DNA of 64,000 nt, from assembly GCA_003550305.1 (NCBI GenBank), contig QKYT01000057.1, forward strand, positions 180,141-244,140, given 5' to 3'. This stretch comes from Glomus cerebriforme (taxonomy: Eukaryota; Glomeromycota; Glomeromycetes; Glomerales; Glomeraceae). Position numbers and translations under genes: made by a program. Below the pieces are notes generated by a model. That model was not told the origin of the DNA and searched no databases. It was given only the letters and a program-made list of their open reading frames with translations. This document shows, in pieces, positions 1-11,117 of the stretch. Each line of letters opens with the position of its first letter. The first letter of the stretch is position 1.

Positions 1-247
1 ATCCAGTGATCATAAAAAGATACAATATAGCTCATTCAATTCGCCTCACTGAGACGTATCAAATGGTAATAATTTCGCATTTCTAGGTGCGATAGATATC
101 AAGATATTGCATTTTTGTTTATTTTTTTATGATTTATTGAATATCTCAGCATCTATCATACCTAGAAATGCGAAATTAGTACCATTCGATACGTCTCAGT
201 GAGACGAATCGAATGAGCTATATTTCATCTTTTTATGATTACTGGAT
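1..247. mobile_element. Fold-back (long inverted repeat) element, copy 1
   Basis: Positions 1-112 and about 134-247 are imperfect reverse complements, so the whole element can fold into one long hairpin with a short AT-rich loop. The outer end reads ATCCAGTGATCATAAAAAG on the left, and the right end is its complement with one mismatch. No coding capacity is seen, so it is a non-autonomous element. The left boundary coincides with the window edge and may extend further. A second element with the same outer end lies near 3.6-3.8 kb. Confidence 0.8.
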
Positions 248-1078
248 AGCGAGATAATTAATAAATTGTATTTTTTAATTCTATAGTATANATATTGGGT
301 ANNTGATGTATAGCAGATTTTCTGCATTTTGGATACCCAATATTTATAAGATATCTGTAAGATATCTGTAAGATAGATCAGTTTTTGACCAGTGTATATC
401 TATCTGTTAAATAACCGTTAATGTAACAGTTGAACTGATTTATCCTAATTTATAAACCAGATATAAAATTCTTTAATAAATGTTGATCCAATTTAGGATT
501 TTACTATTGGATAGATTCAGTTTATCTAATAATAATCTGGGTCAGAATACTACTGTGATGCATCGCCATGATGATAAATTACAAAATCTAAATCTAAAAT
601 TAGTTTTTATAAATTTTTAAATTTTAATTATTAAAAGTATATTGCTATTACTATTGTTATATTGCAATATATATATATATATTTGAACTTTAAAGTTCAT
701 ATTATACATTTTTAAATTTATAAAAAAATACTTAAAAATCTTATAACAAATTTAAATTAAATGAAAAAGTATATTAATTGAAAAATAATTGCCAATAATT
801 ACCATATTAAAACATGTAACTATATAGAAATCTGATTGTATATAGTATTATATTTATTTATTTATTTATTTTTTTAAGAAGTTCTGAAGATATTTATTAG
901 ATATTTATTTTAGTTATAATTTAATACAAATTATACATTTTTATTTATCTTTTATAATTAAGTAAGATGCAATTTATTTTTATATTATAATAATTATAAT
1001 AAAATTAATCATAATATATAAAAATATTTAGTATTTTCATTTTTATATCAAATATTATTAATCTTTAGAATTAAAACT
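248..1078. other. AT-rich intergenic stretch
   Basis: Contains ambiguous bases near 290-303, a short tandem of AAGATATCTGT-like units near 345-375 and simple AT runs. No open frame or recognisable element. Confidence 0.5.
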
Positions 1079-3387
1079 TTATAATGATATAATATCATTT
1101 ATATAATTGAAAGTACCAGAAGTAGATATAGATCGAACACATATTTGTATATTTTTAAACATCTGATCATGAAAAAAATGTATAATATTAATCTTCTCAA
1201 ACTTTTTATCAGATGGCCAATAGGGAGTTATATAATCTTCACATGTAAAATGTACTATCCATATCTCATTTGCAAAAAGTTTTTCTGCATAATCAAGCAC
1301 TTTTATAAAATGTTTATCAAGTTCTTTTTTTGTTGCAGTAGCTAATAATTCAAGAACAATTATTTGTTTCTTATTTTTAATTATTATATCACTATATGTA
1401 TGTTCATTATCTTTAAAATGCCATTGTCCAGTAACTTCAGAGCCAACTTGCTTAATTATCCAATTAACTAGAATTCTGTTCAATTCTATATTATATACAC
1501 TTTCCCGAGGTACAAGCATATTTTTTTGACCTTTTACATATATATTACTTGCAATTTTAAATGACCGATCAAATGCTTTATAAATAGTTTCTTTGTCAAA
1601 AAACTGGATAGCTATTTTCAAAATATTAATAATATCTAAAGAATTATCAAGTTTTTTAGGAACTGCACATGTTGGACCAGATTTATATAATACAGGAATA
1701 ACTTGTTGCTGAATCACTTCATTTACAAAAACAGATGATATTTTAAAATTATTCTTATTCATTTCATCTCTTATTAACACACCTTCAGCTGTTAAGAATT
1801 CTGCTAATTTTTTTTCTTCAGAGTCATAGATTGGTACATAATTAAAAAATCCTAGAAAAATAGATCAAAGAAATTCTATAGCAGGTATAACTTCTTTTTT
1901 TTTTGTAAGTGTAATAATCATTTTTTTGAAGATATTATAATCAGCTATAATATCATGTATAGAATTAATAGTAAAATTTAACCAAGTTGAAAAGCTAAGC
2001 TTTCTATTTCTATTAAGTTCTGATATTAAATATAAATGAATAGCTTTTCCACAAAGACAAACAAGAGAAGCATGCCTATTAAATAATAAAAAAATAAAAT
2101 TTAGATTTTGATCTTGATTTTATGTAACTTTTCAATCAGCTTCACATACCCATTTGTCCGAATATATATATCTTTAATAACTTCTGGATCAATAGTTATT
2201 TTAGTATCATTTTCAAATTCTTTATATATAGTCTGTACTTGTTCTAATGTAAAATTTGGATTTCTAAATGAAGATGTAATTATTCTATTTGAATCCAAAT
2301 GTAAAATATTAAAAGAGCCAATGATTACTAAAGATAAGAGAGCATAGTTTTTTCTTGAGTTTTTAATAGCACGAATTGTTCCAAGAAATGAGGATTTAAT
2401 ATAATCATATGCTTCAAATAATATATCAAACTCATCAATAAAGAGAACAACATGATTATCATTCCATTGTTCTTTTTGAAACTTTAATATAAAATCATTA
2501 GCAGATTTAATATCATCTTGACCAAAGTATTTAGGAGCATTAATATGAAGTGCAATACCCAATGCTGACCAAAATGTATTTATGGTCTTCATATTAAACT
2601 GCTTAAAAGTTATACTATTTCAAAGAAAAAAAAAAATATAAGTAATAGTTTTATTGAATGCAATTTACTAAATAATACATACTAAATACAAATAATGCCT
2701 TGGCTTTTTAACTTTTCCATAACTTGAACTACTCGTGTAGATTTTCCAGAAGCTTTTGCACCATATAAAGCCACAAATTCTCCTCTTAGAATCATATCAA
2801 GAAGTAAAATATTTGTTTCCTCTAGATCAATAAAATATACATAATTACGCATTTCATTTTGAATAGTATTATTAACTATCCATCTTCTTTTTAAATTTAC
2901 TTCTATATTTATAAGAGAAAAATTTGTAAAAATAATAATATAATTAAGTATAAAAATAAGTTTTTATTATACATTTCTTACTTGTGATTTTCCTTCTTCT
3001 TTCAGTCTCTAATGATTATAATAATAGTCAGAAAATATAAATTATATTAATGAAATATATTATTTAAGGTAAGATTTAACTTTAAAAAGATTGCATTAGT
3101 ACTTACGTTGAACTTTGATCAAATTTTTCTCTTTTTGTAATACTTCTAATTGGTTTTTTAAAAGTTTATTTTTATGGTATAAATTATTCCAAGTCATTAA
3201 AGTTCTTGAAAATGGTTTTAATAATTGAAAACAATGAATTTGTCGAGTAATAAAGTAAGTTGGAAAAATAGTTTTATGAACCATCTGAGTAATTTTTAAG
3301 AAAAACATTTGTATAATAATAATAATACAAAAAAAAATTATTTGTCTTATTATGCAAATTATATGATTTAATAAATTATTAGTCATA
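1079..3387 (-). pseudogene. Crinkler-like P-loop NTPase / REase-fold nuclease gene, probably inactivated
   Basis: Minus-strand multi-exon gene. A block at about 2690-2935 encodes a Walker A motif, GAKASGKST. The block 2101-2592 encodes Walker B (VVLFIDEFD) and a sensor-like VIIGS segment. The block 1079-2070 ends in a restriction-endonuclease-like fold: YSDIII, then VLELLAT, then an HFIKVLDYAEKL helix. An upstream block at about 3100-3387 has a coiled-coil-like KNQLEVLQKEK stretch and a GTAAGT donor near 3103. NTPase plus REase-fold nuclease is the architecture proposed for Crinkler (CRN) effector-type proteins, which are numerous in AM fungi; the assignment is from motif reading only. The reading frame is broken by a TGA codon (complement of 1865-1867) between the NTPase and nuclease halves, and a transposon-like element abuts its 5' end. 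No signal peptide or LFLAK-type header was recognised. It could still be expressed if an unrecognised intron removes the stop. Confidence 0.55.
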
Positions 3388-3421
3388 ATTTCTTCAAATT
3401 GCAATATATGATTATAATATA

Positions 3422-4238
3422 CAGTCATCCTCCTATATAATCACTCCTTTATAGTCACAATTCTTTTTAATCATATTATTTGTCAATTCTGATCTTATTA
3501 TATATAAAATTCCTTCTTTATAATTACCAGCCAATTATATTAGTATAATATGAATTTATAAAAAATCATGAATTTATAAGTAATTAGAACTCTAAGGACG
3601 AAATATAGCTTGTTAGAATCATCTTATTGAAATGCATCTAATGATAGTAAAACTACATTTTTAGCACCAATAGATGAAAATCTAAAAAATAAAAAACTAA
3701 AATCTTATTTATTAGTGCTAGAGATGTGATTTTACTATTATTAGATGCATTTTAATGAGATGATTCTAACAAATTATGTTTCATTTTTTTATGATTACAG
3801 GATGATGAATTATTAATATTTTTCAATTCTAACCAATTAGAAAAGAACTGAAATTGGAACTGAACCTATAAAAATCCTTTAAATAAAATAATACTAATGC
3901 ATAACTATTTATTTATATAATATAAATAATTATTCTAATATATAATGAAATTCCTATAAGATTCCTATCTTTTTATTATTTTTTTTTGTTAAAATATAAA
4001 TTTTTTTCTAAAAAAAAATTTGTAATTTTAAATAATTATATTAGTAATATTCTTTACATTTGAAAGTTTTTTTACAAAGAAATTTTAGATAAATCATATA
4101 TAAAATAAAATTATAATTATATTAATATTAAATTTTATATATATGTGATTATAAAAAGAAATCATACTATAAGCATACTTCTTTATAGTCATAGTATTTA
4201 CTAGTTCTAAGAGATGTAATTATAAGGAAGGTTAACTG
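3422..4238. mobile_element. pogo/Tigger-like non-autonomous element with TA duplication
   Basis: The left end starts CAGTCATCCTCCTATATAAT and the right end is the complement of CAGTTAACCTTCCTTATAAT. Both are flanked by TA (3420-3421 and 4239-4240), the target duplication of Tc1/mariner-pogo elements. The ends match those of the coding relic at 12198-13931. About 817 bp with no coding sequence; it hosts the nested fold-back element near 3.6-3.8 kb. It sits immediately upstream of the Crinkler-like gene. Confidence 0.75.
3596..3806. mobile_element. Fold-back element, copy 2, nested
   Basis: About 3596-3690 and 3712-3806 are imperfect inverted repeats around a short loop. The right outer end carries the complement of ATCCTGTAATCATAAAAA, the same end as the element at 1-247, whereas the arm interiors are strongly diverged. 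It lies inside the pogo-like element 3422-4238, so it inserted later. Confidence 0.7.
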
Positions 4239-4659
4239 TATAGTTTTATTTCTATAGTATTATACATATTTGATAAGTTTTTTTCTAAAATTAATTATAT
4301 TAAAAAAAAAATAAATATACTTTAAAAAGAAGTAAATTTAAAAATTTTATTATATTTATATTTTAAAATTATTAATATAATTATACAATATTCTAATAAA
4401 ATAAATTTTGAACAGTCTATTATATTTTAAAATCTATTAAGTAATCATGAAGTTTTAAATAATTTATTATAGTTTTAAATTTTAATTATTTATAAATACT
4501 TTTAAAAAACTTTAAATAAAAAGTTTATTTTAATTAATAATAAAAATATATAATATATCTTTTTCTATAATTATTTTTCTAACCTATATATTTATATTAT
4601 TAGAAAATTTGGTAACAAAAATTATTTCTAATTATATAAAATTTTTTTTTTTTTGAAGA
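4239..4659. other. AT-rich intergenic stretch
   Basis: Low-complexity A/T sequence with no supported feature. Confidence 0.5.
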
Positions 4660-5410
4660 TGCACTGAATTATAAACTTTATTTGGTATAAATCAATATAT
4701 ATAGACAGTTTACAATAACAATAAAATTGAATAGTTCAGATATATAACCTCCATCCAAAAGGAAAATCACAATATGTCGTACTTACGTAGCATGAGTTCT
4801 CAAAGTGAAGACTAAAGTAAAACTCTTTTTAGATAGTTAATATGCTTTGATTCTATTCTATATCCCAATACTAGCACCAAAATAAAAACCTTTCAATCAG
4901 TCCTCCTGAATTTTCCCTTAATGTGAATACCCTTAGTCCAGTTCACCTGAATCTCCCTTTAATACAATAGGTCTTCAAACTAGCATGAAATATTGATGAA
5001 GTTATAGAAACCAGATGCTAGTGCCAACCTCCAGAACTAAGGATACTAAACTCAGACAAAATAGGATTTTAAACTAGCACAAAATATTTTAAGAAGAACT
5101 ATAGATGCCAGCTACTAGTACTAACATCTAGAAAGGAAGAAAACTACTCTAATACTAAACTAAAATATAGAAAAAAAACTAGATCTACTTCTACCTCTAC
5201 AACTTCTCTACAGAAACCAGTATCAAGTCATCCTAATGGATACTCCAGATGAATCAAGTTGACTGCTTATACTATCTTGTCCAAAGCTATCATCCAGTAC
5301 TTTGTCTACCTTCTCGCTTGATATCCATAATCCGCTTAATTATCCACCCTTATAGGTATCTGCCCAAAATAAGCCAATTCTTCATGGCCCAAACACATAC
5401 TCGCCTAATT
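4660..5410. repeat. Higher-GC relic with a diverged internal tandem duplication
   Basis: This stretch is clearly less AT-rich than its surroundings. Two diverged copies of a unit of roughly 100 bp start near 4972 and 5071. Each begins with an AAACTAGCA(T/C) block, is followed by a GAA(G/C)-rich middle and ends in a CTAGT(G/A)C(C/T)AAC block. No frame is open over it. It could be a piece of an old retroelement or untranslated region; the class is not recognised. Confidence 0.45.
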
Positions 5411-5802
5411 ATATAAAATTATATTTCTTAGATAATATTCTATAAAAGTAATTTATATTAAAAAATAAAAGAGAATAAATTAATAATTATACTATTAAGT
5501 AAAAATAATATTAAGTGAACTAATAGATTTATGTAAAATACAGTATTAATTTTTATATAAAATTGCAATTAAATATATTATTATTTAATCATTTTTATTT
5601 ATAGAAAATATATAATAATCCCAATTTGTAAATTTTGGTTAATTTAAATATAAGTTTTTTATAATTAAAAAGAAAATTGCAATATAAACTTTGATAATTC
5701 TCAAAAAAAATAAATTCATCTCATTATTTAAAGAAATTATTGCAACAATTAAAGCTATAATTTTTAAAATTAATAATAAAACAATAGTGTAAGTATAATT
5801 AG

Positions 5803-6044
5803 TAGGATTGCTTGTCTAAATTCTTCTAAAATCTTATGTTTAGTTTTGCCAAATTTTTACTATAGTTTTATTATAATTTTGCAGAGTTTCATTAGTTTTG
5901 CTATTTATAATAAGTTTTGATAGGTTTTGCTTTTTGTTAAGTTTCGCTAACTTTTTAATAAGACTTTAATATAATTTTATCAAATTATTACATTTTATTA
6001 TTTTATCTATTTGCTAAATTCTTTAGTTTTACTAAACAATCTTA
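5803..6044. mobile_element. 240-bp miniature inverted-repeat element, copy 1 of 3
   Basis: The ends TAGGATTGCTTGTC and (complement) TAAGATTGTTTAGT form short imperfect terminal inverted repeats that include a TA dinucleotide at each edge. The body is T-rich, with the recurrent phrase TAGTTTTGCCAAATTTTTAC. Two further copies occur at 10148-10388 and 14270-14481. Confidence 0.75.
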
Positions 6045-6480
6045 GGTATAATAATCACTACTTAGTTTTTTTTTTATTATTTTATTTTTTGTAATTCTCA
6101 TTACTTTTTTTAAGAACTGTATATTAGCTCTTTGTCTAAATGCCATTAGAAAAGGTTTAGTTAATATAAAACTTTTTGCATAAATAAAGAAAATATTATT
6201 TGATCTTTTTAATAAAGAAATTAATATAAAATTTATATATAAATAGTTAAAAGATGTTTTATCCTTAAGGAGATTACTTTAGAAAATTATAGAATTATAG
6301 TAAAAAATAATAATAAACCTATTTTAATAATTAAATATATATATGAAATTTTATACAAAATACATGCTAAAATGATAGCTGTAATTATAAAAATTAATTA
6401 AATAAAATTGAAATTTTATAAAATAAGAAATTGTTGAAAAGTTTGTTAATAACTGCATTATATGTGTATGTGTAAATGCT
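6045..6480. other. AT-rich intergenic stretch
   Basis: No supported gene. Long T runs and simple AT sequence only. Confidence 0.5.
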
Positions 6481-6489
6481 TTACTATTA

Positions 6490-7535
6490 AACTTTCAGAA
6501 TGCAGAAGCAAAACAAATACAAAAGAAAATGTTCAAATCTAAAACCAAAATAAAATACTTACAAAAGAAAAAAAAATATTCAAGTTTAAATTAAAATAAA
6601 GTAAGTACTTATAAAGAAAAAAAAAATCTGAAGCTGAAATAAAATAAAGATCTAAAAAGAAAAATAAAATGCAAAGTTAAAATAAAATAAAGACTTAAAA
6701 AAAGACAAAGATTTAAGTTTAAATTAAAATAAAGATTTAAAAAGAAAAAAAAAATTCAAATTTAAAATTAAAATGAAGATCTATAAGAAAAAAAATTTTA
6801 AGTTCAAATTAAAACAAAGTACCTATAAAAAAAAATCCAAATTCAAATCAAAGTAAACAAAGATCTATAAAAAAAAAGATCTAAATTTAAAGCTAAAGAA
6901 TTAACTTACAAAAAAAAATATTTAAAGATAAATGAAGTAAAAATACTGATAAAAAAAAAATTCTTAAAGTTGAGTCAAAAAAACATTATTATTCTAAACT
7001 TGCATCTTATGATCTAATTATATATTTTACTATCTATCAAATTCTCAAGATACAAAAGCAAAATAAACAAAAAAAAATACTTAAGTTTGAAGTTAAAATG
7101 AAAATCTAAAAAGAAAAAAAATGCTTAAATCTGAAATTGAAATGAAAAATTTATAAGAAAAAAAATATTTAAAGTCAAAATTAAAATAAAAATCTAAAAA
7201 GAAAAAAAATATCTAAAATTAAATTCAAAATAAAGATCTATAAAAAAAAAAATCTAAAGTTAAAATTAAAATGAAGACTTATAAAAGAAAAAATCTAAAG
7301 TTAAAATGAAATAAATATTTGAAAAAAAATCTAAAATCAAAATTAAAATAAAGACCTAAAAAAAAAAAAAAAATGTCCAAGTTTGAAGTTGAAACAAGAA
7401 AAAAATATTTAAAGCTAAAGTTAAAATTAAAATGAAGACTTATAAAATCAAAATAAAAAGCTAAAAAGAAAAACTTTAAAGTAATCTATAAAAGTAAAAA
7501 AAGCTAAATAGAAAAAAAAAGTCTAGTTGATTAAT
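6490..7535. repeat. Purine-rich degenerate minisatellite
   Basis: About 1 kb built from a diverged unit of roughly 40-50 bp on the plus strand. Each unit has an AAAATAAAGATCTA-like segment, then an A-run with G (AAAAAGAAAAAAAA), then a TCAAGTTTAAAATT-like spacer. At least fifteen units are discernible, with variable spacing. The plus strand is strongly purine-biased, and stops occur in every frame, so this is not coding. Confidence 0.7.
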
Positions 7536-8870
7536 TAAATAAAAAAAAATCTAATTAAATTTAAATTTATTGAAATAATAATTAATAAGAATGATAAAAA
7601 TAGCTAATTGTTATAATTATTATTATTTGTCAGTAAATCAAAAAATAAATTAATTGATTTATGAATTTTTGCCAAATCACATAATAAAATTGAATAAAAC
7701 TTTACTAAAAAGTCTTAAAATCAAAAGTTTTGATTTTGACTAATTTTATTACTAGGATTTAAATTCTTAAAATAAGAATTTAAAATATTTTTTTTAGCTT
7801 TTGTATTTATATGTGATATGATTTTAATTCTTTTATTATAATAATAAAAATGGTAGTAGTGATAATAAAAGATGAATTATTTTGAATTTTAGTATTTTTT
7901 ATATCTTTTATTTTAATTGTAATTATTTCTTTTATTCTTTTTTAATTTTTAATACTTCTTACTTATAAATTTGTATTAATCTTTCTTTTTTTTTATTAAA
8001 AGTTTAGCAAAATTATTATTAGTTAATTTTTTACAATTTTAAAATAAAGTAAAATTTATTGGAATTGATAATTTAAATACCATTAATAAAAAAATTAATA
8101 AAAGTCCAAAATAACTTACATCTTTTATATAACTACTCAATCTTTTTTAATATTACTATATCATTTATAAATTCTTTAAAAGTAAATCTATTTTATTTCT
8201 TTTTGTTTAAGTTGCTTTTATTTATCTTTTAGGATTTTCTTCATTATAAATATTTCTATAATATTTTCTTTTATATATTTTATATCAAAAGTTTTAAGAA
8301 CTTCATCAAATACATAAAAATATTTATCATGTATAAAGTTAACTAAAGCAGTAAATTCTAAAGGTATATGAAGTTTTAGATATTTAATTATGATTGTAAA
8401 ATAATTTACAGTTAATTTTATATAGTTTATTTTTCAGTTATAGAGAATAAAGGAGAAGATATTTAATTTGAAATAAAGTTTCTAATAAGAATTTCTATTT
8501 TATATTTTTTTCAATAATTTGTCCATTTAAAAAAATAATACCAAATTTTTAATAAATTATTATCTTAATTTATTAAATTTTTAAAATAAAAATTATTTTT
8601 TTTATATAAATATTAAGCATATAACTAACTGTTTTTCATACTAAATTAAAAATTTAACAAATTAACCTATAATCTATAACTTATTCTAATTTATTTAAAA
8701 ATTTTATTTTAAAAAAAGCAATAAGATTATAAATTCTATTACTTGAAAAAATTACTAATAATATATTAAATATATTTTTATTAATATATTATTAGTTTAA
8801 TATTAAAATGGTATTGTCACATATTATATCCACTACATTATCTTACTCTAATTAGGTAAAATTCTTGAAA
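7536..8870. other. AT-rich intergenic stretch
   Basis: A/T homopolymer-rich sequence without open frames or recognisable elements. Confidence 0.5.
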
Positions 8871-8874
8871 CTCA

Positions 8875-9320
8875 GCAGAAAGATCTTCTATTATATCAAT
8901 AAAATAGCATTTGACAAGTTAAACCATCTGATCGAAGACAAATTCTTGCATTTCAAATAAGCTGCAGAGGTGAAATATTTTACAGTAAAAAATTATGTAA
9001 AAAAGGTATTGCATTTTTTCAAGAAAATCTATCATCTTAAAAAGAAAATATAATACATGCATTGTGACAAAATTCTTTAGTATATTAGTCTTTCTCATAG
9101 TAATTCTAAAGGGAAATATAATGACAGTATTAGATTAAAACATTATAATAATAATTATAATAGTAATATTAATATAAATAATATTTTAGGAGAAAATATA
9201 GATAGACAGGTTTTACATATTAACTTAAATAATCATATAGTACTGGATCAGGAGAATTTAAATAAAGCGTAAGGGTCAGTTTGTATTAAAGGAAAGTTGT
9301 TTCACTTTCCACCTTTACAA
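8875..9320 (+). pseudogene. Decayed coding remnant, unidentified
   Basis: Base composition becomes more gene-like here, and short interrupted reading stretches are visible, for example an Asn-rich segment around 9125-9270 that would read ILGENIDRQVLHINLNNH before a stop. The frame is broken repeatedly. Most likely a relic of a transposon or multigene-family member; no family could be assigned. Confidence 0.3.
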
Positions 9321-9529
9321 ATCTATTTTTTTATATGTCAAGTTACATTTTTCTTATTTTAAAGGGTGTATATGTGATTTATAAGATGTATTCATCATTT
9401 TTGACACTAATATAATAAATACATTTAACTTATTTGATAAAAAAAAATATTAAATAGTATTGCATTACTTGTCAAAAAATAATTTTATTATAACATATAT
9501 TATTATAATTATTTATAATTACCAGTTAT

Positions 9530-9725
9530 TTATAATTTCAATTTTTAATATAAAAAATACTTTATGATATTACAATTATTTTTTTATATAAAAAAGTATA
9601 TTGTGATAATATAATTCATTTTTTTATATTAAATTTATACAAAAAAGTAAATATTACAACTCATTTTTTTATATTGATTTTATATAAAAAAAGTAAATCA
9701 TAATATTACAATATATTTTTTTATA
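9530..9725. repeat. Tandem AT repeat, about 58-bp unit
   Basis: Three to four diverged units share the order ATTACAA(T/C)TCAT, a T run, ATATTxATTTTATA, then an A run and AGTAAAT. Noncoding. Confidence 0.6.
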
Positions 9726-9729
9726 TTTA

Positions 9730-9974
9730 TACCATATAGTACTGCCTAAAAGACGCCCATTTCAGCATACTTCCCATATACAAATATATAATATGTAAAT
9801 CTAATTTATTTCCTAAAATTAGAATATTTAATCATGATTTTAAAATTTAAATTTTTCATATATTAAATTTATCTAGTACTGATAGAATGAACATACACAT
9901 CCAAGTTTAATTCAATATTTTAAATTAGGTAAATTAATTCAAACCTAAGGTATTTTAGGCAGTACTATATGGTA
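9730..9974. mobile_element. Miniature element with 21-bp perfect terminal inverted repeats
   Basis: The left end TACCATATAGTACTGCCTAA is matched exactly by its complement at the right end (9954-9974). The interior, about 200 bp, has no coding potential. The intact, identical ends suggest more recent movement than for the neighbouring elements. No target duplication could be fixed with confidence. Confidence 0.8.
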
Positions 9975-10147
9975 ATTACTAATATCTACAATTACTTATT
10001 ACTGAATATCATAAAACCTATAAATAACTTTTAAAATTTAAAATCAGATTTAGAATTGATTTAACTATTCTTAATTTTACAATATATAAAATTAATTAAA
10101 AATAATTAATCAAAATTAAAAATCAAATTTTAGAATTAAAACTTGAG

Positions 10148-10388
10148 TAGGATTGTTTGTTTAAATTTTTCTAAAATCTTATGCTTAGTTTTGTCAAATT
10201 TTTACTATAGTTTTATTATAGTTTTACAGAATTTCATCAGTTTTACCATTTATAATAAATTTTGACAGATTTTGCCTTTTGTTAAATTTTGCTAACTTTT
10301 TAATAAGACTTAATATAGTTTTGTCAAATTATTACATTTCACTATTTTACTTATTTGCTAAATCTTCTAGTTTTACTAAGTAATCTTA
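10148..10388. mobile_element. 240-bp miniature element, copy 2 of 3
   Basis: Same order of blocks as the copy at 5803-6044, from TAGGATTGTTTG to ACTAAGTAATCTTA, with scattered substitutions. Confidence 0.75.
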
Positions 10389-10439
10389 AATTTAAAAAAT
10401 AATTAATTGTGATTAGTCAATTCTAAAATTAAATTTAAT

Positions 10440-10745
10440 TAGTCCAGAGCGTAGCGTAGGACTATTATAGACTAGGATCGGTGACACAAAAATGTCCGTC
10501 TGTCTGCGTTCAGATAATTCGTATATAGTCATATATGATTGGTTGTATTGGTTTATACAGTATAAACCAATGATTAAATATAAGAAACATTGATTGTGTA
10601 CGAATCATATATTTTATTAAAAATTTACATTACTTTATATTTGTTGATATTTTTTAAAAAAAAATCATGGTATAATTTATTACTAATAAATAAATATATA
10701 ATAATTTGTGTATAAGGCCTGCCTTTGGCAGGCCTTACACACGAT
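10440..10745. repeat. GC-island repeat with palindromic ends
   Basis: Two short GC-rich blocks stand out in AT-rich DNA: AGTCCAGAGCGTAGCGTAGG at 10440-10459, which closes as a GTCC/GGAC inverted pair, and a near-perfect hairpin at 10713-10743, arms GTGTATAAGGCCTGCC and GGCAGGCCTTACACAC around TTT. Between them lie a CTGTCTGCGT block and a repeated TATAAACCAAT phrase. A similar GC-rich block occurs at 20455-20500. It may be the terminus of a repeated element, class unknown. Confidence 0.5.
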
Positions 10746-10749
10746 TGTT

Positions 10750-10866
10750 GGAAAAGAGAAGATTAGTGTAAGATTTAGGGTAAGAGTTACTTAAAATTAG
10801 GGTTAAGTACTTAAGTTAGGCTTAGGTTAGGATTAGATAGTTAGGTTTAATCCCCCCGGGGGGGCT
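10750..10866. repeat. TTAGG-like degenerate tract and C6G7 palindrome
   Basis: Spaced TTAGGG, TTAGG and TTAGGC words occur between about 10765 and 10845, followed by CCCCCCGGGGGGG at 10852-10864. The spacing is irregular, so this is not a canonical telomere array. Confidence 0.5.
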
Positions 10867-11117
10867 AAAAATTTATTATATTCTTTTAACAGATGATTCC
10901 TATGTGAAAATGATAATTTTTAATCTAATAAAAATTTTCTTTATAGTTAAATCTGATAAAAGTATCATTGGATTAAATATAAGGCATGTTGATTATATAC
11001 TAATTTCGCTCCGGATTCAACAACGGTTCCCAGAAACGTTCCCTACCTAGTTATAAGAATTAATTCTAATTATAAGAATCAATTCCAATTCCTACTGCAA
11101 GTTTTGCTAAGTTTAAA

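Noticed and set aside
3388..3428. Upstream ATG at 3428 as start of the Crinkler-like gene
   Set aside because: It lies within the pogo-like element end at 3422, so the next ATG at 3387 was preferred.
10765..10845. Telomere array
   Set aside because: TTAGG words are irregularly spaced and few; no uniform TTAGGG tract.
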